From: Septoria linicola
Lineage: Eukaryota > Ascomycota > Dothideomycetes > Mycosphaerellales > Mycosphaerellaceae
NCBI GenBank assembly: GCA_024114885.1
Contig: CP099428.1
Location: 186,001-250,000, forward strand
DNA length: 64,000 bases
Direction: 5' to 3'
In this document: piece by piece, positions 20,606 through 32,679 of the stretch
Position numbering within the stretch: position 1 is the stretch's first letter
How the letters are laid out: each line of letters begins with the position of its first letter
Notes under the pieces: generated by a model
Seen by the model: only the letters and a program-made list of their open reading frames with translations
Database searches by the model: none
What the model was told of the DNA's origin: nothing
Program-made: the position numbers and the translations under genes

Positions 20606-22311
20606 CTAGGCCCGTCGCTTTTCGAACAAAACATCAAGTCCTTCCTGCCTGACTGCCCAAGCATTGATCACCTTCCAGCTCTTCTCCGGCTTTTTCAACC
20701 TCATCTCGTACCTCCACACCATGGCCGGCACGAGCTTCGACATCTCAAGCATGGCGATGTTCCTGCCCAGGCACGTCCGTTTGCCAGCGCCAAAAGCCAG
20801 AACATGTTGATCCATGTATTTGACCTTCTCGGCGACGTCTGATAGCCATCTATCAGGGTTCCACTCCTCGGCATCGTCACCAAAGATTCGTGTGTCGCGA
20901 TGCAGGACCCATGGATTCACTCCTACGATTGTGCCAGGAGCAATGAATGTTTCGCCGACTTGGAGTCCAGTTGCAGGAACGATCCGTTCGAGTGGCAGAG
21001 CAAGGGCTGGGTTTAGGCGAAGCGCTTCTTTGATGACCGCGTTCAAGTACGGCAGTGCTTGCACTTCGCTCCAAGTCGGGAGAGGAGTGGTGAGCTTGCC
21101 TGCTTTGGTTGCTTGCTCAAGCTCTTCGAGAAGCCGACTTAGAGTAGCACGGTGCTTCAGCAGGTAGTAGAATATCGCTCGCGCTGTGGAAGCAATCGTG
21201 TCTGACCCTGCGTTGATGTTGATGAACAAGTATGCCAAAAGTGCTTGATTCGTGACCACTTCTGGCTGTTCGTCGTGCAGCTTGAGGAAACGGGACAAGA
21301 AATCTGGCTTGCTAGGTAGGGTGCCATGCAGTACTTTCTCGCTCAGGGCAGGATCCTTGATATCGATGCTTGACTCGCTACTTCCATCATCTTTGCTGTT
21401 CAGTCTTTCATCAAGGCGTCGTTGTCCGAAGGCAATAATAGGGTTCACCTTGCCCTTCACGAACAGCTTTTGGAACCAGGAAGCCTTGTAGATCCACGTA
21501 TCAAGCCAAGGCATTTGCCCAAGCACCGAACATCGATCGAAGTTAGCACCAATTGAGGCAGCGATATTCTCGACGTCTTTCGCACGCTCCATGAAACCAA
21601 GCCCTGAAGATGTCAGCGAGAACGTTGGCTTGCTCTGGGTAGAGACCTACTTTTCGAGAGTGTGAGCTCGCCAATCACGTCGAAGGCATACCTATCATCA
21701 ACCAGGACTGGTCAGCACAAGATCCACCCGTTGGAGAGAGCCCTAACATACCATTGCAACCAGGTGCCAAGGTCACACGTCTTGCTCGTTCCTGCGAAGG
21801 TCTCATCCAGCCTGTCCAGGAATACTGCAGTAGTCGAATCTATTAGTGGCTCAAATTCCATCAGAGTACTCAAGCTGTAAGCACTGGCGATCGGCCGCTT
21901 CATGGTAGCGTGCTGTTGCTCATCTGTCGTGAATACCAGACTTGCTGTCCTCTTGCCGTTAACCATGTTCTGCCAAACCGTATAGAAGTCGGACTTGGCA
22001 GCCTTGACAGAGATGCCATATATCGTGTTGATCACATCAGGCTTCGAGATGCTAATACAATTTGGACCGATCCGGACGAGGTCGCCATAACACTTGTGTA
22101 GCTTGAGGTAGGTATCGTGAGAATCTCGTCGCCAGACTACTAGGAGGCGGTAAAGGTCTGTATAACCGGCCAAGACTGGTCCTGGAACATGATGGAGCTT
22201 CTGTTCCGTTATGAGTAGATGTGTGGTGAGTAGGCAGAGGGCAAGCAGGGCCAGGTTCGAGGGCGTGAAGATTGTAGAAGAGGGAACGTGATCGAGAAGA
22301 GAGGAAAGCAT
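20606..22311 (-). CDS. Cytochrome P450 monooxygenase, pisatin-demethylase-like
   Basis: Three exons, 22311-21752, 21691-21651 and 21603-20606, give 532 residues. The middle exon is only 41 nt; splicing restores WYAFDVIGELTLSKRLGFME, the conserved C-helix to D-helix region of this group. An N-terminal hydrophobic anchor (about residues 18-33, LALLALCLLTTHLLI) should hold the enzyme in the ER membrane. Further marks are AGSDTIAST (I helix, about 333), ExxR EALR (393-396), NPDRW and the heme loop FGAGKRTCLGR with ligand Cys at about 478. All key residues are present, so it should be active. The substrate cannot be read from sequence. It neighbours no obvious biosynthetic cluster and shares a promoter with MPP10. 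Confidence 0.93.
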
Positions 22312-22620
22312 GATGGCTAATTGAGACTGTGCTGTGTACCAGTCTTCGTGTGAAGCTGAGCTATACCACCGCCATATAGTGTGTAGCTGTTTCCGCACCA
22401 GTGGAGCAGCATGTATTACTGGGATGCTATGCCAATGCTGCAGAGCGGAAGCGTGAAGGGTGATGCAGAAGCAGCAGAAGGTGCAGGCGGTACACATTCC
22501 GCGTGCTGTCGAACAAGGTTCAGCGCTAGCAAGGATCAAACGCCGACCTGCTTCAATTTTCTAGGACAGAACGCTGCAGCATAACGCAAAAGACAACATC
22601 ACCATAAGTACAGCAACGGA
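22312..22620. promoter_or_regulatory. Shared promoter of P450 and MPP10
   Basis: The 309 bp between divergent start codons hold both promoters. No specific element is claimed. Confidence 0.45.
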
Positions 22621-24729
22621 ATGGCCGCGACAACATTCCTGCCGGCATTGGAATCGGCGCCTCACACCTTCCTTCAACCGACTTTGCCACTGTACACCGA
22701 TGCAGTTGCCTACCTGAAAAACATTCTCGATCCACTTGCACAAGATATCAGCAGCGAACAGCAGCAGAGGCTGAAAGATGCACGGAAGAAGCGGAAGAGA
22801 GGTGAAGGCGGCGACGAGGAAGTCTTGCGATTGAAGCAAATACACACAGATGGGTTTGGCGTAGAGCAGGTCTGGGAGCAGGCGAGGCGAGTGATCGATG
22901 CGGCAACTGATGAAGTCGAGCGCGAATTCGAGAAGCTGCAGGCGCAAAGACGATTGGAGGAGCGAGAAGCAGAATTTGAGGATGCGCAATCAGTGGACGG
23001 AGAGGATGAAGAGGATCTGGGCGAAGAGGGCGTGGACTTTGAAGTCGAAGGCGTGGACGATGGCGAGGAAGAATACCATTCCGAGGAGGACGATGATGAC
23101 CAGCAGGAGCTTGATCTGGACGGTGACATGCACGATGACTTCGATGAGATGGAGGAAGACGAAGACGATGAGGAGCGCGAGGACGAGCCAGCCGCCGAGT
23201 TCGTGGAGGACAAATTCGGCCTGAACGATGGGTTCTTCTCCATTGATGATTTCAATCGACAATCAGAATTCCTGGAACAGCAGGACACTCGAGGCGAGGA
23301 CGATGCGGCAGATGACGATGACGAGATCGACTTTGACGCAGATCCTACTGCGCAAGCTTCAGCAGGCGCGAAGGGCGATTCTGGTGAAGACGCTGAGGAG
23401 AGTGAAGACGAAGAAGACGGACCGACATTTGGTGACCCCGATGCCGAGAGTGAGGAAGAAGATGAGGATGGCGAGGGAGTTGGCGATATGGATGGCATGG
23501 GCGGCATGGGTAACACGAACAGTGTTATGTACGCCGAATTCTTCGCGCCACCAGCACAAAAGAAGCGTAAGAACAAGAAAGGACGACCCAATCCGCACAA
23601 CTTCCCCGAAGCATCTGCCTCGAAAGCTACGAATGGTACGGCGCAAGACGAATGGGCAGAGCCGGAGGACATGAAGCGTACAATGGACGCTGTCCATCGC
23701 GATCTGTTCGATGAGTCGGATGAAGAGGACGAAGAGCCTGAAGAACAGCTTGATCCTGCTGACCCACGCGCTCGGCGGTCAGCTCACGAACGTCGGAAAC
23801 TCCAGCTGCAGGAGGAGATCCGCAAGCTCGAAGCGGCCAATGTGGCGAAACGTGACTGGCAGCTTTCGGGAGAGGCTCGCGCTGCCGATCGACCGGTCAA
23901 TGCACTTCTTGAGGAGGATCTGGACTTCGAACGAGCCGGCAAACCGGTGCCTGTGATCACAGCAGAGATCAGTGAAGACATCGAAAGTCTGATCAAGCGA
24001 CGCATTCTTGCCTTCGATTTCCAAGATATCATCAAGCGACGACCAGACGATCTAGCAACAGGAAATGGAAAGCGTGGGAAGCTAGACTTCGAGCTGGAGG
24101 ACACAAAGTCCAAGAAGGGGCTGGCAGAAGAATACGAAGAGGAGTACTCTCGCCGCACTGATCCCAACTTTGTGGACGTCAAGGACGAGAAGCTTGCGAA
24201 AGAGCAAAAGGAGATTGAAGCCTTGTGGAAAGAAGTTTGTGGACAGCTCGACAGCCTCGCATCTTGGAACTTTCGACCCAAAGCAGCAGCTCCACAGATG
24301 GACATTCGTGTCGACGCGCCAGCCATCACGATGGAAGACGCTCGACCTTCAGCTGGCGGTGAAATCGCTGGTGCAAGTCAGCTAGCACCACAAGAGGTCT
24401 ATAAAGGTGGTGAAGGTAGCAAGACGGATAAGGCCGAAGTCGTGGGCAAGTCTGGCTTGCCTGCTGGGCGAGAAGAGTTGGACAAGGATGAGAGAAAGAG
24501 GCGGAGACGCCGTGAAAAGGAACGCATCCGGAAAGCCAGCGGCAATGATGAGACAGCGGATGGTCGTCCGAAGGAGAGTCGGGCGAAGAAGGAGAAGAAG
24601 AACATGTTGGGCGATCTCAAGAAGGGTGGCGTCAAGGTCATTGGCAAGAAAGGTGTCGTCACAGATGTGGAGGGCAACGAAGCCAGAGACTCGACTGGTG
24701 GGCAGGGTGCTGGGAGGTATAAGCTGTAA
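22621..24729 (+). CDS. mpp10: U3 snoRNP protein MPP10
   Basis: Single exon, 702 residues. Mpp10 is part of the Imp3-Imp4-Mpp10 complex of the small-subunit processome and is needed for early cleavages of pre-rRNA in the nucleolus. The layout is typical: an N-terminal helical part (LPLYTDAVAYLKNILDP), long acidic tracts (about residues 120-310), then the conserved C-terminal block (EEDLDFERAGKPVPVITAEISEDIESLIKRRI, FDFQDIIKRRPDD, LDSLASWNFRPKA). The basic tail is rich in Lys and Arg (KRRRRREKERIRKA). The strongly biased acidic region produces long antisense open frames, which I treat as artefacts. Confidence 0.96.
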   Translation: MAATTFLPALESAPHTFLQPTLPLYTDAVAYLKNILDPLAQDISSEQQQRLKDARKKRKRGEGGDEEVLRLKQIHTDGFGVEQVWEQARRVIDAATDEVEREFEKLQAQRRLEEREAEFEDAQSVDGEDEEDLGEEGVDFEVEGVDDGEEEYHSEEDDDDQQELDLDGDMHDDFDEMEEDEDDEEREDEPAAEFVEDKFGLNDGFFSIDDFNRQSEFLEQQDTRGEDDAADDDDEIDFDADPTAQASAGAKGDSGEDAEESEDEEDGPTFGDPDAESEEEDEDGEGVGDMDGMGGMGNTNSVMYAEFFAPPAQKKRKNKKGRPNPHNFPEASASKATNGTAQDEWAEPEDMKRTMDAVHRDLFDESDEEDEEPEEQLDPADPRARRSAHERRKLQLQEEIRKLEAANVAKRDWQLSGEARAADRPVNALLEEDLDFERAGKPVPVITAEISEDIESLIKRRILAFDFQDIIKRRPDDLATGNGKRGKLDFELEDTKSKKGLAEEYEEEYSRRTDPNFVDVKDEKLAKEQKEIEALWKEVCGQLDSLASWNFRPKAAAPQMDIRVDAPAITMEDARPSAGGEIAGASQLAPQEVYKGGEGSKTDKAEVVGKSGLPAGREELDKDERKRRRRREKERIRKASGNDETADGRPKESRAKKEKKNMLGDLKKGGVKVIGKKGVVTDVEGNEARDSTGGQGAGRYKL

Positions 24730-26831
24730 GAGCAGTTTATATATGATACAGACCTTCAGCATACTGCGATCGAAGATACTACTGCTGGCTTTCATCGTTT
24801 ACCCGACAGCGTCCTCGACATGGACCATGATGTAGGAACTGTTGTGCCAAGTAGACAGCCGGATCTGAGCACTTTCCTTTCAAGGACATTGCACATCATG
24901 CTGAGACTCCGTCGAACGTGTATCAGTTCTCGCACTATGTGGGATTCTTGCGCATTCGGACTATTAGACAGTCAGCTGCATGACTTCTCGGACTCTAGAT
25001 TGAGCAAGTGTAGACAATACAGCATTCTACGACCATTGCCAAGCATACTGCTCTGCTCTTAGGGTTGCCTAAATTTACTCCTGGGACGACGACATGATGG
25101 TTACGGGATAGCGAGCTTGGTCCCTATATGGCGATCTGATTATGGTACGAGTAAATATATTGTTTGTAGAGTTACAGAAGGGTGGAACAAACATGTGGCT
25201 TTGAAGTGCCAATTTGTCAAATTAGCTATTTCTTGGAAACCGGGCTTCGTGAGGAAAGTGTCCATCCACCCACATGGAATGTTGTCCACCCCGTGCATGA
25301 GAGAGATTTAAAGCAGCTTGCGTAGTATGACGGTGAGGGCACACACGTTGAACGACGAGCCATTTATGATGTGTCTTGCTTAGACAACCTTTGTAAATAG
25401 GTCATCGCCTGGGCGAGGTCTACTTCATCTGTATGCATAGGCCTGTCGGAGGACAGCTTACGCTCAGGCTACTTTCGGCATGCCACGCTTCCCACAGCTG
25501 GCACACGCATGGATCAGATGATTGTCATGCACGCTATGAGTGAGACCATATTATTGCGCCTGGAGTTATCGAGCAGCCCTCAGCCTAACATCATCAAGGC
25601 ACGAAGATACGATCAGAGATCACAAGATCTCACAAGATGACGCCGTAGAAGGCAGGACACTTCTCCGATGCTTGTCAAAGATCAAGCTTACTCTGTCGAT
25701 CAAGGCGTCGTCCATAGTAGACAAAGTCAGCACAGCATGGCCCAAAGCAGTAAGGGCGTCTCGAAACGTTCTTGTATGTGCCGATCGTGACGACGCTTTA
25801 ATCCAATTCCGACTCGGTGCGAGATGCTCCAGGCGCGAAACGCTGTTTCCTGAAAGGCCACAGTCCTGTTGGTGGAATATGTTACTGTGCTGTACGCCGA
25901 ATCTGTTGAGAGGCAGAGTCTCTGCTCATCCGAGGCATCACGCCTTCCATCATGGTTAAAACAAGGCGCAGCGAAGCCCGCCAGGTTCTCGCGACTGTGA
26001 TGGACAGGACTCTCATGACAGCAGTATTCACGGTGTTCTCAGCGAGTGGTTTTCCTGACGGATCCGTTCAGCCATCTGTGACCGAATTGGTATCTGCATC
26101 TCGTGCGCTCGATTGCATCTGTCTCAAAACCTTTGCTCAAGCACATCTGCCTGTTACAATTTCTTCTGCCTCGTACTCTACGTGCTGCAACATGTTGCTG
26201 GATGGCTTGGTCTTGCTGATCATCCCACCGGGGCAGACGTAGTTGATGATGTCTGGTTTGTCCTTAGTGTGAACTCTGCTGGAGTGGAGCCGTGGGGCTC
26301 GGCAGGTACATTTTGCGGAGGCAGGACGCCACCTCTTTCCCCCCTCATGATTCGTGGACCTATTCCTCCTAGTTAGCATAGCTGCAATTTAGCCGGCGGC
26401 CACGAGGGTCCTACACTTCTGACGTGCAGCTTGTCGCAATGAACTTCCGTTGCGAACAGGATCACCTAGAGCCGTTTGTTGAGGCCTCATCAGCGACAGT
26501 GCTCCATCCTACTTTCTCCTTATCGCTTGCGATATCCATCGTGCGCTCAGCTCGGGGCAATTAAGCGGCGGTGTTCGATTGTATAACACTGCTTCCACCC
26601 TGTTCCACTTTGGTGGAAACAGCACGGATTTGCAGACACGCCATGTGTGTTTGGTTGACTGAAGCACAACTGCTGCGACCATCCCAGAGCACCCATCTAG
26701 GTGAGTACCACAAGCAGACGACCATGCATACGAGGCGCAACAATGCTGACCACTTTCTCAGGCCACGGGGCTAGTGATATCTCGATCCGGTGACCTGCAG
26801 TCGCGAGGGCAAACAGTATACATTCTTCTCA
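24730..26831. other. Intergenic, nothing assigned
   Basis: This 2.1-kb gap lies before the quinate-repressor-like gene. Short open frames on the plus strand (25540-25959, 25952-26242) have no domain. The last few hundred bases may hold the promoter and an unrecognised 5' exon: TTCTCAG at 26755-26761 and CTGCAG near 26801 are possible acceptors. Confidence 0.4.
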
Positions 26832-28823
26832 ATGGCAGTAGGTCCTATGCCTGCTGCCATGACTAAAGTCAATGGAGTGATGAAGATTGAGGACATCATC
26901 CATAATGAGCCTCCGCGACTGCTGGTCATCTTCGACAAGGGTCAAGAAGAGATTACTAGAGTCGTCGCAGACGTGTTGGGTTACACCTACCGTCTGGTCG
27001 ACCGGCTAGAGGGTGCTCGTGGGTGGTCGGGGGAGGTCGTGGTGGGATTAGAAAATGGATTTATTACGGCTCCGGAGTCTTTGCGGAACTTGGACAGGAC
27101 GCTTATCACGACCCACTGCGTTGATGCACAGGATGCGAGATACGAATATTTGACAGACTATTGCGATTACGAATATCTTTACACGAAGACCGCGCCGATA
27201 CGACGGGATGTGGCGCGGTTCCTAGCCTTTGTGCTTGGCCAGACGAAGCCTCACGAGGACCTGAAGAAGAAGCCAAGGACTACCATGCTGTCGACTACCT
27301 TTCCGGACATTCGCGCAGCTCTACCGAACCTGGATATCTTGTCTGTCGGCGCAGACTCCGTCGAGCTTCGGGTTGACCTCTTACGGGATCCTGCCAATGA
27401 GAATGAATTTGGAGCTGTACCCAGCCTGAAGTATGTTGGGGAGCAGGTGATGCTACTTCGCCAGCGCACGGAGTTGCCCATAGTCTTTACAACTCGCTGC
27501 ACCAAGGAAAATGGCCGCTTCCCGATGGATGACCCGGAGCTGTACTACGAGTATCTTCGCAAAGCCATTCAATGGGGCTGCGAGTACATCGACGTCGAGC
27601 TTTGGTTGCCCGTTGAGATTAGGCGTAGGCTCGCGGCTGAGAAAGGTCACAGTAAGATCATCTCTGCCTGGCATGACTTCTCAGGCCGGTTTAAGTGGAC
27701 GTCACCCGAGGCACAAAAGATCTTCCAGGATAGCTCTCTTCACAGTGACATTGTGAAGATGATCGCACTGGTCAACACCATGGAGGACAACTATGAGCTG
27801 GAGTACTTCCGCTCTACAGTGCAAGGTCATTCCTACCCGCAATTCTCGGCCCTGAACATGGGCGTAGCTGGTCAACTGTCACGAACATTGAACAAGGTGT
27901 TCACACCGATCACGCATCCTCTCATGCCCCTCATCGCCGCTCCCGGTCAGTTGAGCGCTGCCGAGATCAACTCAATGCTACACTCGATGGGACAGATGCC
28001 AGAACTGGACATTCACGCAATCGGGCGTGTGAGAGACAATGGCCATGCCATGTTCCTCGAGAAATGTCTCAATGAGTTGAGTCTGCCGCATCGTCTTCTG
28101 TGCGTCGAGCAGCCTCCGACACTTTCAATTCAGCCATATCTTGCCCGACCACAGTTCGGCGGCGCTTATATCAACCCACCTTTGCCAGTAGAAAGCGCAA
28201 CATATCTTCCGACGCTCACTGAAGCTGCATCTGCTATTGGGCAAGTCGATACAGTCGCGGTGCGAAGGACGAACAGCGGCCACGCGCTGATTGCGGACAA
28301 CGTGACCTGGAAAGGCATTCGGGCCACGTTGACCAGGGACTTCATCCCGAGCGCGTATTGTGGTAGGACTTCAATTGTCATTGCCAACAGCGAGGCACAA
28401 GCTGCAGCAGCAATATATGCATTGACAAGTCTCGACATCGGCTCCGTGTACACAATCGGGTTTCAGGCTCCTGGTCATAAACAGTTACAAGGGCTGGGCG
28501 ACCTCGATATGGTTGAAGAGCCGTTCGCTGTCATCTCGGCGCTACCAGCGGAGCGGTCGATGGCAGCAGTACCTGTCCTGAAACACTACACCACCAAGCC
28601 TCGGAAAATATCTGTGCGATCAGGCAGGATCTTCGTTGACCTATCGAACGGCATCAAAGGCAATGGTGACTCGGTCTCTGTTGCAGAGTCTCTTGGCTGG
28701 GCTGCATATCCATGTGCGGATTATATTGCGTGGACCATTGTGGAGGCGATCCGCGGGCTGGTTGGCGAGAACGTGCCATGCGACTTCGTTAGGCTTGCAG
28801 CAGGCAGGGGGCTTTACACATGA
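26832..28823 (+). CDS. Quinate repressor (QutR)-like protein derived from AROM domains
   Basis: 663 residues from the first ATG; the frame is open 14 codons upstream without ATG, so an upstream exon may be missing. Known QUTR is longer (about 900 residues) and is homologous to the last three domains of AROM. Here there is a degraded shikimate-kinase-like domain (about 29-140) whose P-loop position reads FDKGQEEIT. Then comes a type I 3-dehydroquinase-like domain (about 150-385) that keeps Glu178, Asp182, His281 and Lys309. Last is a shikimate-dehydrogenase-like domain (about 400-663) where the catalytic Lys is Pro452 (GGAYINPPLP) and the Asp of NTDW is Thr492 (NVTW). Such proteins act as quinate/shikimate sensors that repress the activator. 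Whether this one regulates quinate use is inference; no quinate enzymes are in the window. Confidence 0.8.
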   Translation: MAVGPMPAAMTKVNGVMKIEDIIHNEPPRLLVIFDKGQEEITRVVADVLGYTYRLVDRLEGARGWSGEVVVGLENGFITAPESLRNLDRTLITTHCVDAQDARYEYLTDYCDYEYLYTKTAPIRRDVARFLAFVLGQTKPHEDLKKKPRTTMLSTTFPDIRAALPNLDILSVGADSVELRVDLLRDPANENEFGAVPSLKYVGEQVMLLRQRTELPIVFTTRCTKENGRFPMDDPELYYEYLRKAIQWGCEYIDVELWLPVEIRRRLAAEKGHSKIISAWHDFSGRFKWTSPEAQKIFQDSSLHSDIVKMIALVNTMEDNYELEYFRSTVQGHSYPQFSALNMGVAGQLSRTLNKVFTPITHPLMPLIAAPGQLSAAEINSMLHSMGQMPELDIHAIGRVRDNGHAMFLEKCLNELSLPHRLLCVEQPPTLSIQPYLARPQFGGAYINPPLPVESATYLPTLTEAASAIGQVDTVAVRRTNSGHALIADNVTWKGIRATLTRDFIPSAYCGRTSIVIANSEAQAAAAIYALTSLDIGSVYTIGFQAPGHKQLQGLGDLDMVEEPFAVISALPAERSMAAVPVLKHYTTKPRKISVRSGRIFVDLSNGIKGNGDSVSVAESLGWAAYPCADYIAWTIVEAIRGLVGENVPCDFVRLAAGRGLYT

Positions 28824-30010
28824 CGATAGCTATGATCCTTAATACGGCGTTCTGAGAAACAGTCTTTACAGGATGCAACGGAACTGGTTTATGTAGTACA
28901 GCAATCTCATACTATGCGACTTCGAGAACAGCTACAGTCTCAGATCTTGATCTCGTGCTACCACAGCATATACCACGAACATGGCTCGGTCTAACTAGCT
29001 CGTACCGGCTTGTGCCGAGCCGCTGACCATGACCGTTTGTCATTCACGCTCATCTCATGTGGCCCTTCAACATGGCAATCCTCCCATCTTAGCCGCAAGA
29101 TGAGGCTAAAAGGTCTCTTTGCACTTCAAAGACTTCGACGGTCAAAGTTACTAGACGACTCCTTCGTATCTGGAGCTTTATTTGTCGCTGCAGCCACGGC
29201 GCTGGTACCCACAACGTCAGCCGAGATACTAACTCAGCGAAATGCTCCGCTGTCGGATAGGCAGATGGCCTTCTGACACAACGGGGGCATCAACATCATC
29301 AATCTGAATTGCTGTGCGACCATCACAATGCACAGAAATACATTGAGCGTGGTTGATGCCATGTGTTTGGAACGTGGGCACATTTGACGCTGTGCGTCCA
29401 TGCCCCTCGAGGTCCATACAATTTAGCCGGCCGTGCTGGACTAGCGCATCTTCGGTTCCATCACTGGTGTTTTCCCCTCATTTTCCTGCTTCCAGAAAGA
29501 GTCTATCAGCCCTCGGTTGCAAGGCCAGGCAGACCGACTGGCAAGGGAGCCAGTAGTCGCCGGTCTCAGAGCGCTGGTCTAATATCAAATGCATATACAT
29601 GCCTGAATCCCAGTACCACTTTGTACGTCTCCGGTGGAGGTGGCTTACAGGCTCACATTCAAGCTTCGCTTCCTGCGGACGTCTTACCCAGGTAAGTAGA
29701 GTACACGGCGGCTGAATGGATCAACCACATACTACCCTGAAATACTGCAAGTCGAATCCAATGTTCGACTGCAGCTGCATGTGTGTGCGGTAGTATAGCC
29801 CTGCAGATCTCCCCGCCCTCGTGCCCGTGATCTCTTCTCTAGAGTCTAATGAGCATGGTCACAGTTATGGCGTACCGGCTCCACAGCGATGCGACATGAT
29901 TGAACTAAGCTACCCTACCTTCATGCTTGGGCTCTTGTTGCTTCCTCCGATCCTTTTGGCTACTTTGGCAGACGTTATGCTTCTTTACTTTAACATGACA
30001 TACCGGTGAC
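28824..30010. other. Intergenic, promoter of the Zn2Cys6 gene
   Basis: 1.2 kb between two plus-strand genes. Short open frames (29010-29276, 29363-29695, 29821-30009) show no domain. The right part should be the promoter or 5' leader of the regulator gene. Confidence 0.4.
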
Positions 30011-32528
30011 ATGAGCACGATGGCAATAGCACAGCAAATCACCCAAGAGATGGCCACGATTCCGAGGCCAATTGAGCGCCTGCCGGTCAGGAAGACGGTG
30101 GGCGATCAGAAGGAGGCAATGAATTGCAAGAGCTGCCGAAAGCGAAAGGTATGCTTTTGGTATTCGGACAGATTGACATTGAACACAAATTGATCTCGGT
30201 CAGATCAAGTGCAACCGTATGAAGCCCAGCTGTGAGGCATGTCAGGTCTTCAATTGTCCCTGTATATATGGTATTACACTGCGAATCACCTAGGGCTTCA
30301 CAATTACTGACCTCTTTCAAGACGCAATCCCAAAGAAACGCGGACCAAAGACGGACGTTCTTGAAGCTCTCTTGAAGCGTGTAAATGGACTTGAGAAGCG
30401 TTTGAAGGATGAGCAGAAGTCGGCTTCGCCAGAAGAGGCATCACTTAGCCCACCCAGCGACAAACAGGACTCACGAAAGAGCGAAGAGGCTGAGGTCGTG
30501 AGACCTTCGCCACCTGTTCCGGACTTCGACTTTGCAGAGTTGAGACCAGCGAGATCAAATCCGATATCCATCGAGCCAGCTCCTCCCGCACGAGAAGCCA
30601 TGGCGTTCACAGACGCGCTCCTAGACACTTACTTCGCTCGATTGCACAACAAGCCATACTACATCCTCGACGAAACGGCAACACGGCAGAGACTTCGGGA
30701 TGGTCGACTACCTGTATTTCTGGTCAATGCAATTCATGCTGTGGCAATACGATATGTGCCACACTTATGTGGCGGACATAGTGGTGCCATCAGATCAAGC
30801 CAGGATTATGCACACAGAGCCAGATCTCAAATTGACGTGGACGAGCCCAACATCGATAATCTACAAGCACTACTTCTTCTAACGATGGCGAACTTCCAAA
30901 ATGGGCGAGGAAAGAGGTGTTACATGACACTCACACACGCCGTCAGCATGGAGTTTGCACTGAACCTTCATCGAGAACTTCCAGCAGAGCTCCGGATTGC
31001 GCCATCCGAACGAGAAGGTCGCCGAAAGCTATTCTGGACGTGCTATCTGATGGATCGCTTCACAGTCAGTGGGTCCAAGAGACCATCTCTTATCGCCGAC
31101 GAATCCATTTATTTGAGACTGCCGGCTTGGCGGCCTCAAGGATCTCAAGTTATGGTGGATGGCAATTTCTTTCCCAGCGCTGGCCAGATATCGGGAGTAT
31201 CAAATGCTGCACAAGGCAGTGGGGCAATGCTCATTGAGATTGTGCGCGTACTGGGCGTCACGAACCGTTACCTAGCCGCTGGTGGCGTTAAAGGCGATTC
31301 GCACTTTCCCTGGCACGCACAGTCTACTCTGTCGAGAATACGATCTGATCTGGACTACTGGGCGGCGGCTACGCAGGACATCTTCACTTCCATCGATACT
31401 CTGTTTGGCTCGCACGATAGCTCGACTCTGGTCTTGAGCAAGCTGATCTATCACCTGATCCACTGCCTCATCTACCGACCATTTCTACCAATCGATCTAG
31501 CTGAGCTCTCTGGAAGTGGCCAACATCAATCATGGCAGATTGAGGCGACGAATCTGTGCTTCTTGCACGCGAATGCTATCGCGGAGCTCGTCGAGATTGG
31601 AAAGAACACAGCACTTCTGGATTGGCCCTCATTCGTGGGATATGCAGTATGCACAGCGGGCACGATACACGTGCATGGTGCACACTACCTCTCGTATCGA
31701 GAAGGAGATGCCTTTTGTCATAGTGCAGAGTTCCTGAACCGGGAAATGGCGCAGCTTTTCGAGCTCCGTTCGATCTGGGCAGGCGTGCAACACCAGCGTA
31801 ATACACTGCAAGCAGTCTACGCCAGCCACGCCCAGCTCGTGAAGCAGCTGTCGAGTAGTCCAATGCGATTCTCTCCAGTCTTCCAGATGGAGGACTTCTT
31901 TGACAGGTATCCTGGCTGCTACATCGATGGCGCGCATGTCAGTTTTTCGGACATTGTCATGGAAAACGTGGACGAAGGTGTACAGATGTTCCAGGACACG
32001 AGTAGTGGCTGGCGGGCAGATCCATATATGCCAACAGTGCCATCACAGCATGTTCCTCACACGAATGGAGCAGTACGAAAGGCCAAGAAGCGAAGAGCAA
32101 CTGCGCCTGTCTTGCCATATCCGACTTCGAAGCACGAGATACTTGCACACCAAAGCCAAGGAGAAGAGCAGCCACAGCAAGTGCCTGAGCCCGCAGTCAT
32201 TGACGAGAACAATGACCAGCAAGAGCCAGAAGAATTGCAAGAGGCAAACCCCATGCTCTTCCAAGGTGACAACTTCACACCCAACTTCGGCTTCAGTCCA
32301 ATACCAATGGCACTGAACTTGAAAAGTCAGTCAGGCTTCGACCCATATCAGGGCCGTGTGCTAGACCAACAGACGCCAGGCGGCTTCAGTGGAAGCGCCG
32401 AATCTGGCAATGCCGAGGTCGAAAATGATCCTTTCTTGAGTCTGCTGGAGCAGCTCGCCGAAAACGATACCACAACAGGTTTCGGCGGCCAGGGAGATTT
32501 CGACTTCTATATGGGCACCCAGACGTGA
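30011..32528 (+). CDS. Zn2Cys6 fungal transcription factor with fungal_trans middle region
   Basis: Three exons, 30011-30148, 30204-30270 and 30322-32528, give 803 residues. The zinc cluster spans both splice sites: Cys39, 42, 49, 56, 59 and 66 (CKSCRKRK-IKCNRMKPSCEACQVFNCPCIY-DAIPKKRGPK). It is followed by a short coiled segment (VLEALLKRVNGLEKRLKDE) that probably dimerises. The middle homology region is present (FFTLY-like LLDTYFARLHNKPYYILDE and GRRKLFWTCYLMDRF with YLRLPAW). The C-terminus is Gln/Glu-rich and probably activates transcription. It lies about 1.2 kb downstream of the QutR-like repressor on the same strand. Its cluster does not look like QutA, so a quinate activator role is not supported directly. 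Targets are unknown. Confidence 0.92.
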
Positions 32529-32679
32529 GATGTGATATGAAGAAAGGACTGCAGTACCTCAGAACAGAATCTGTACAGCCTCAATTCAGCGCATTATAGA
32601 CCACAACATCGTGGTTGTAGTGCTTGTAATTGTTCGCTTGCTTAGCATGATTAGTCCACCTTAGATACCCATCACCGGC

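Noticed and set aside
22710..23672. 320-codon minus-strand frame
   Set aside because: It is antisense to the acidic region of MPP10; GAC/GAG-rich codons give long Ser-rich antisense frames.
25540..26376. Chain of small plus-strand frames upstream of the QutR-like gene
   Set aside because: No shared domain, no convincing splice chain, and they look unlike the neighbouring coding DNA.
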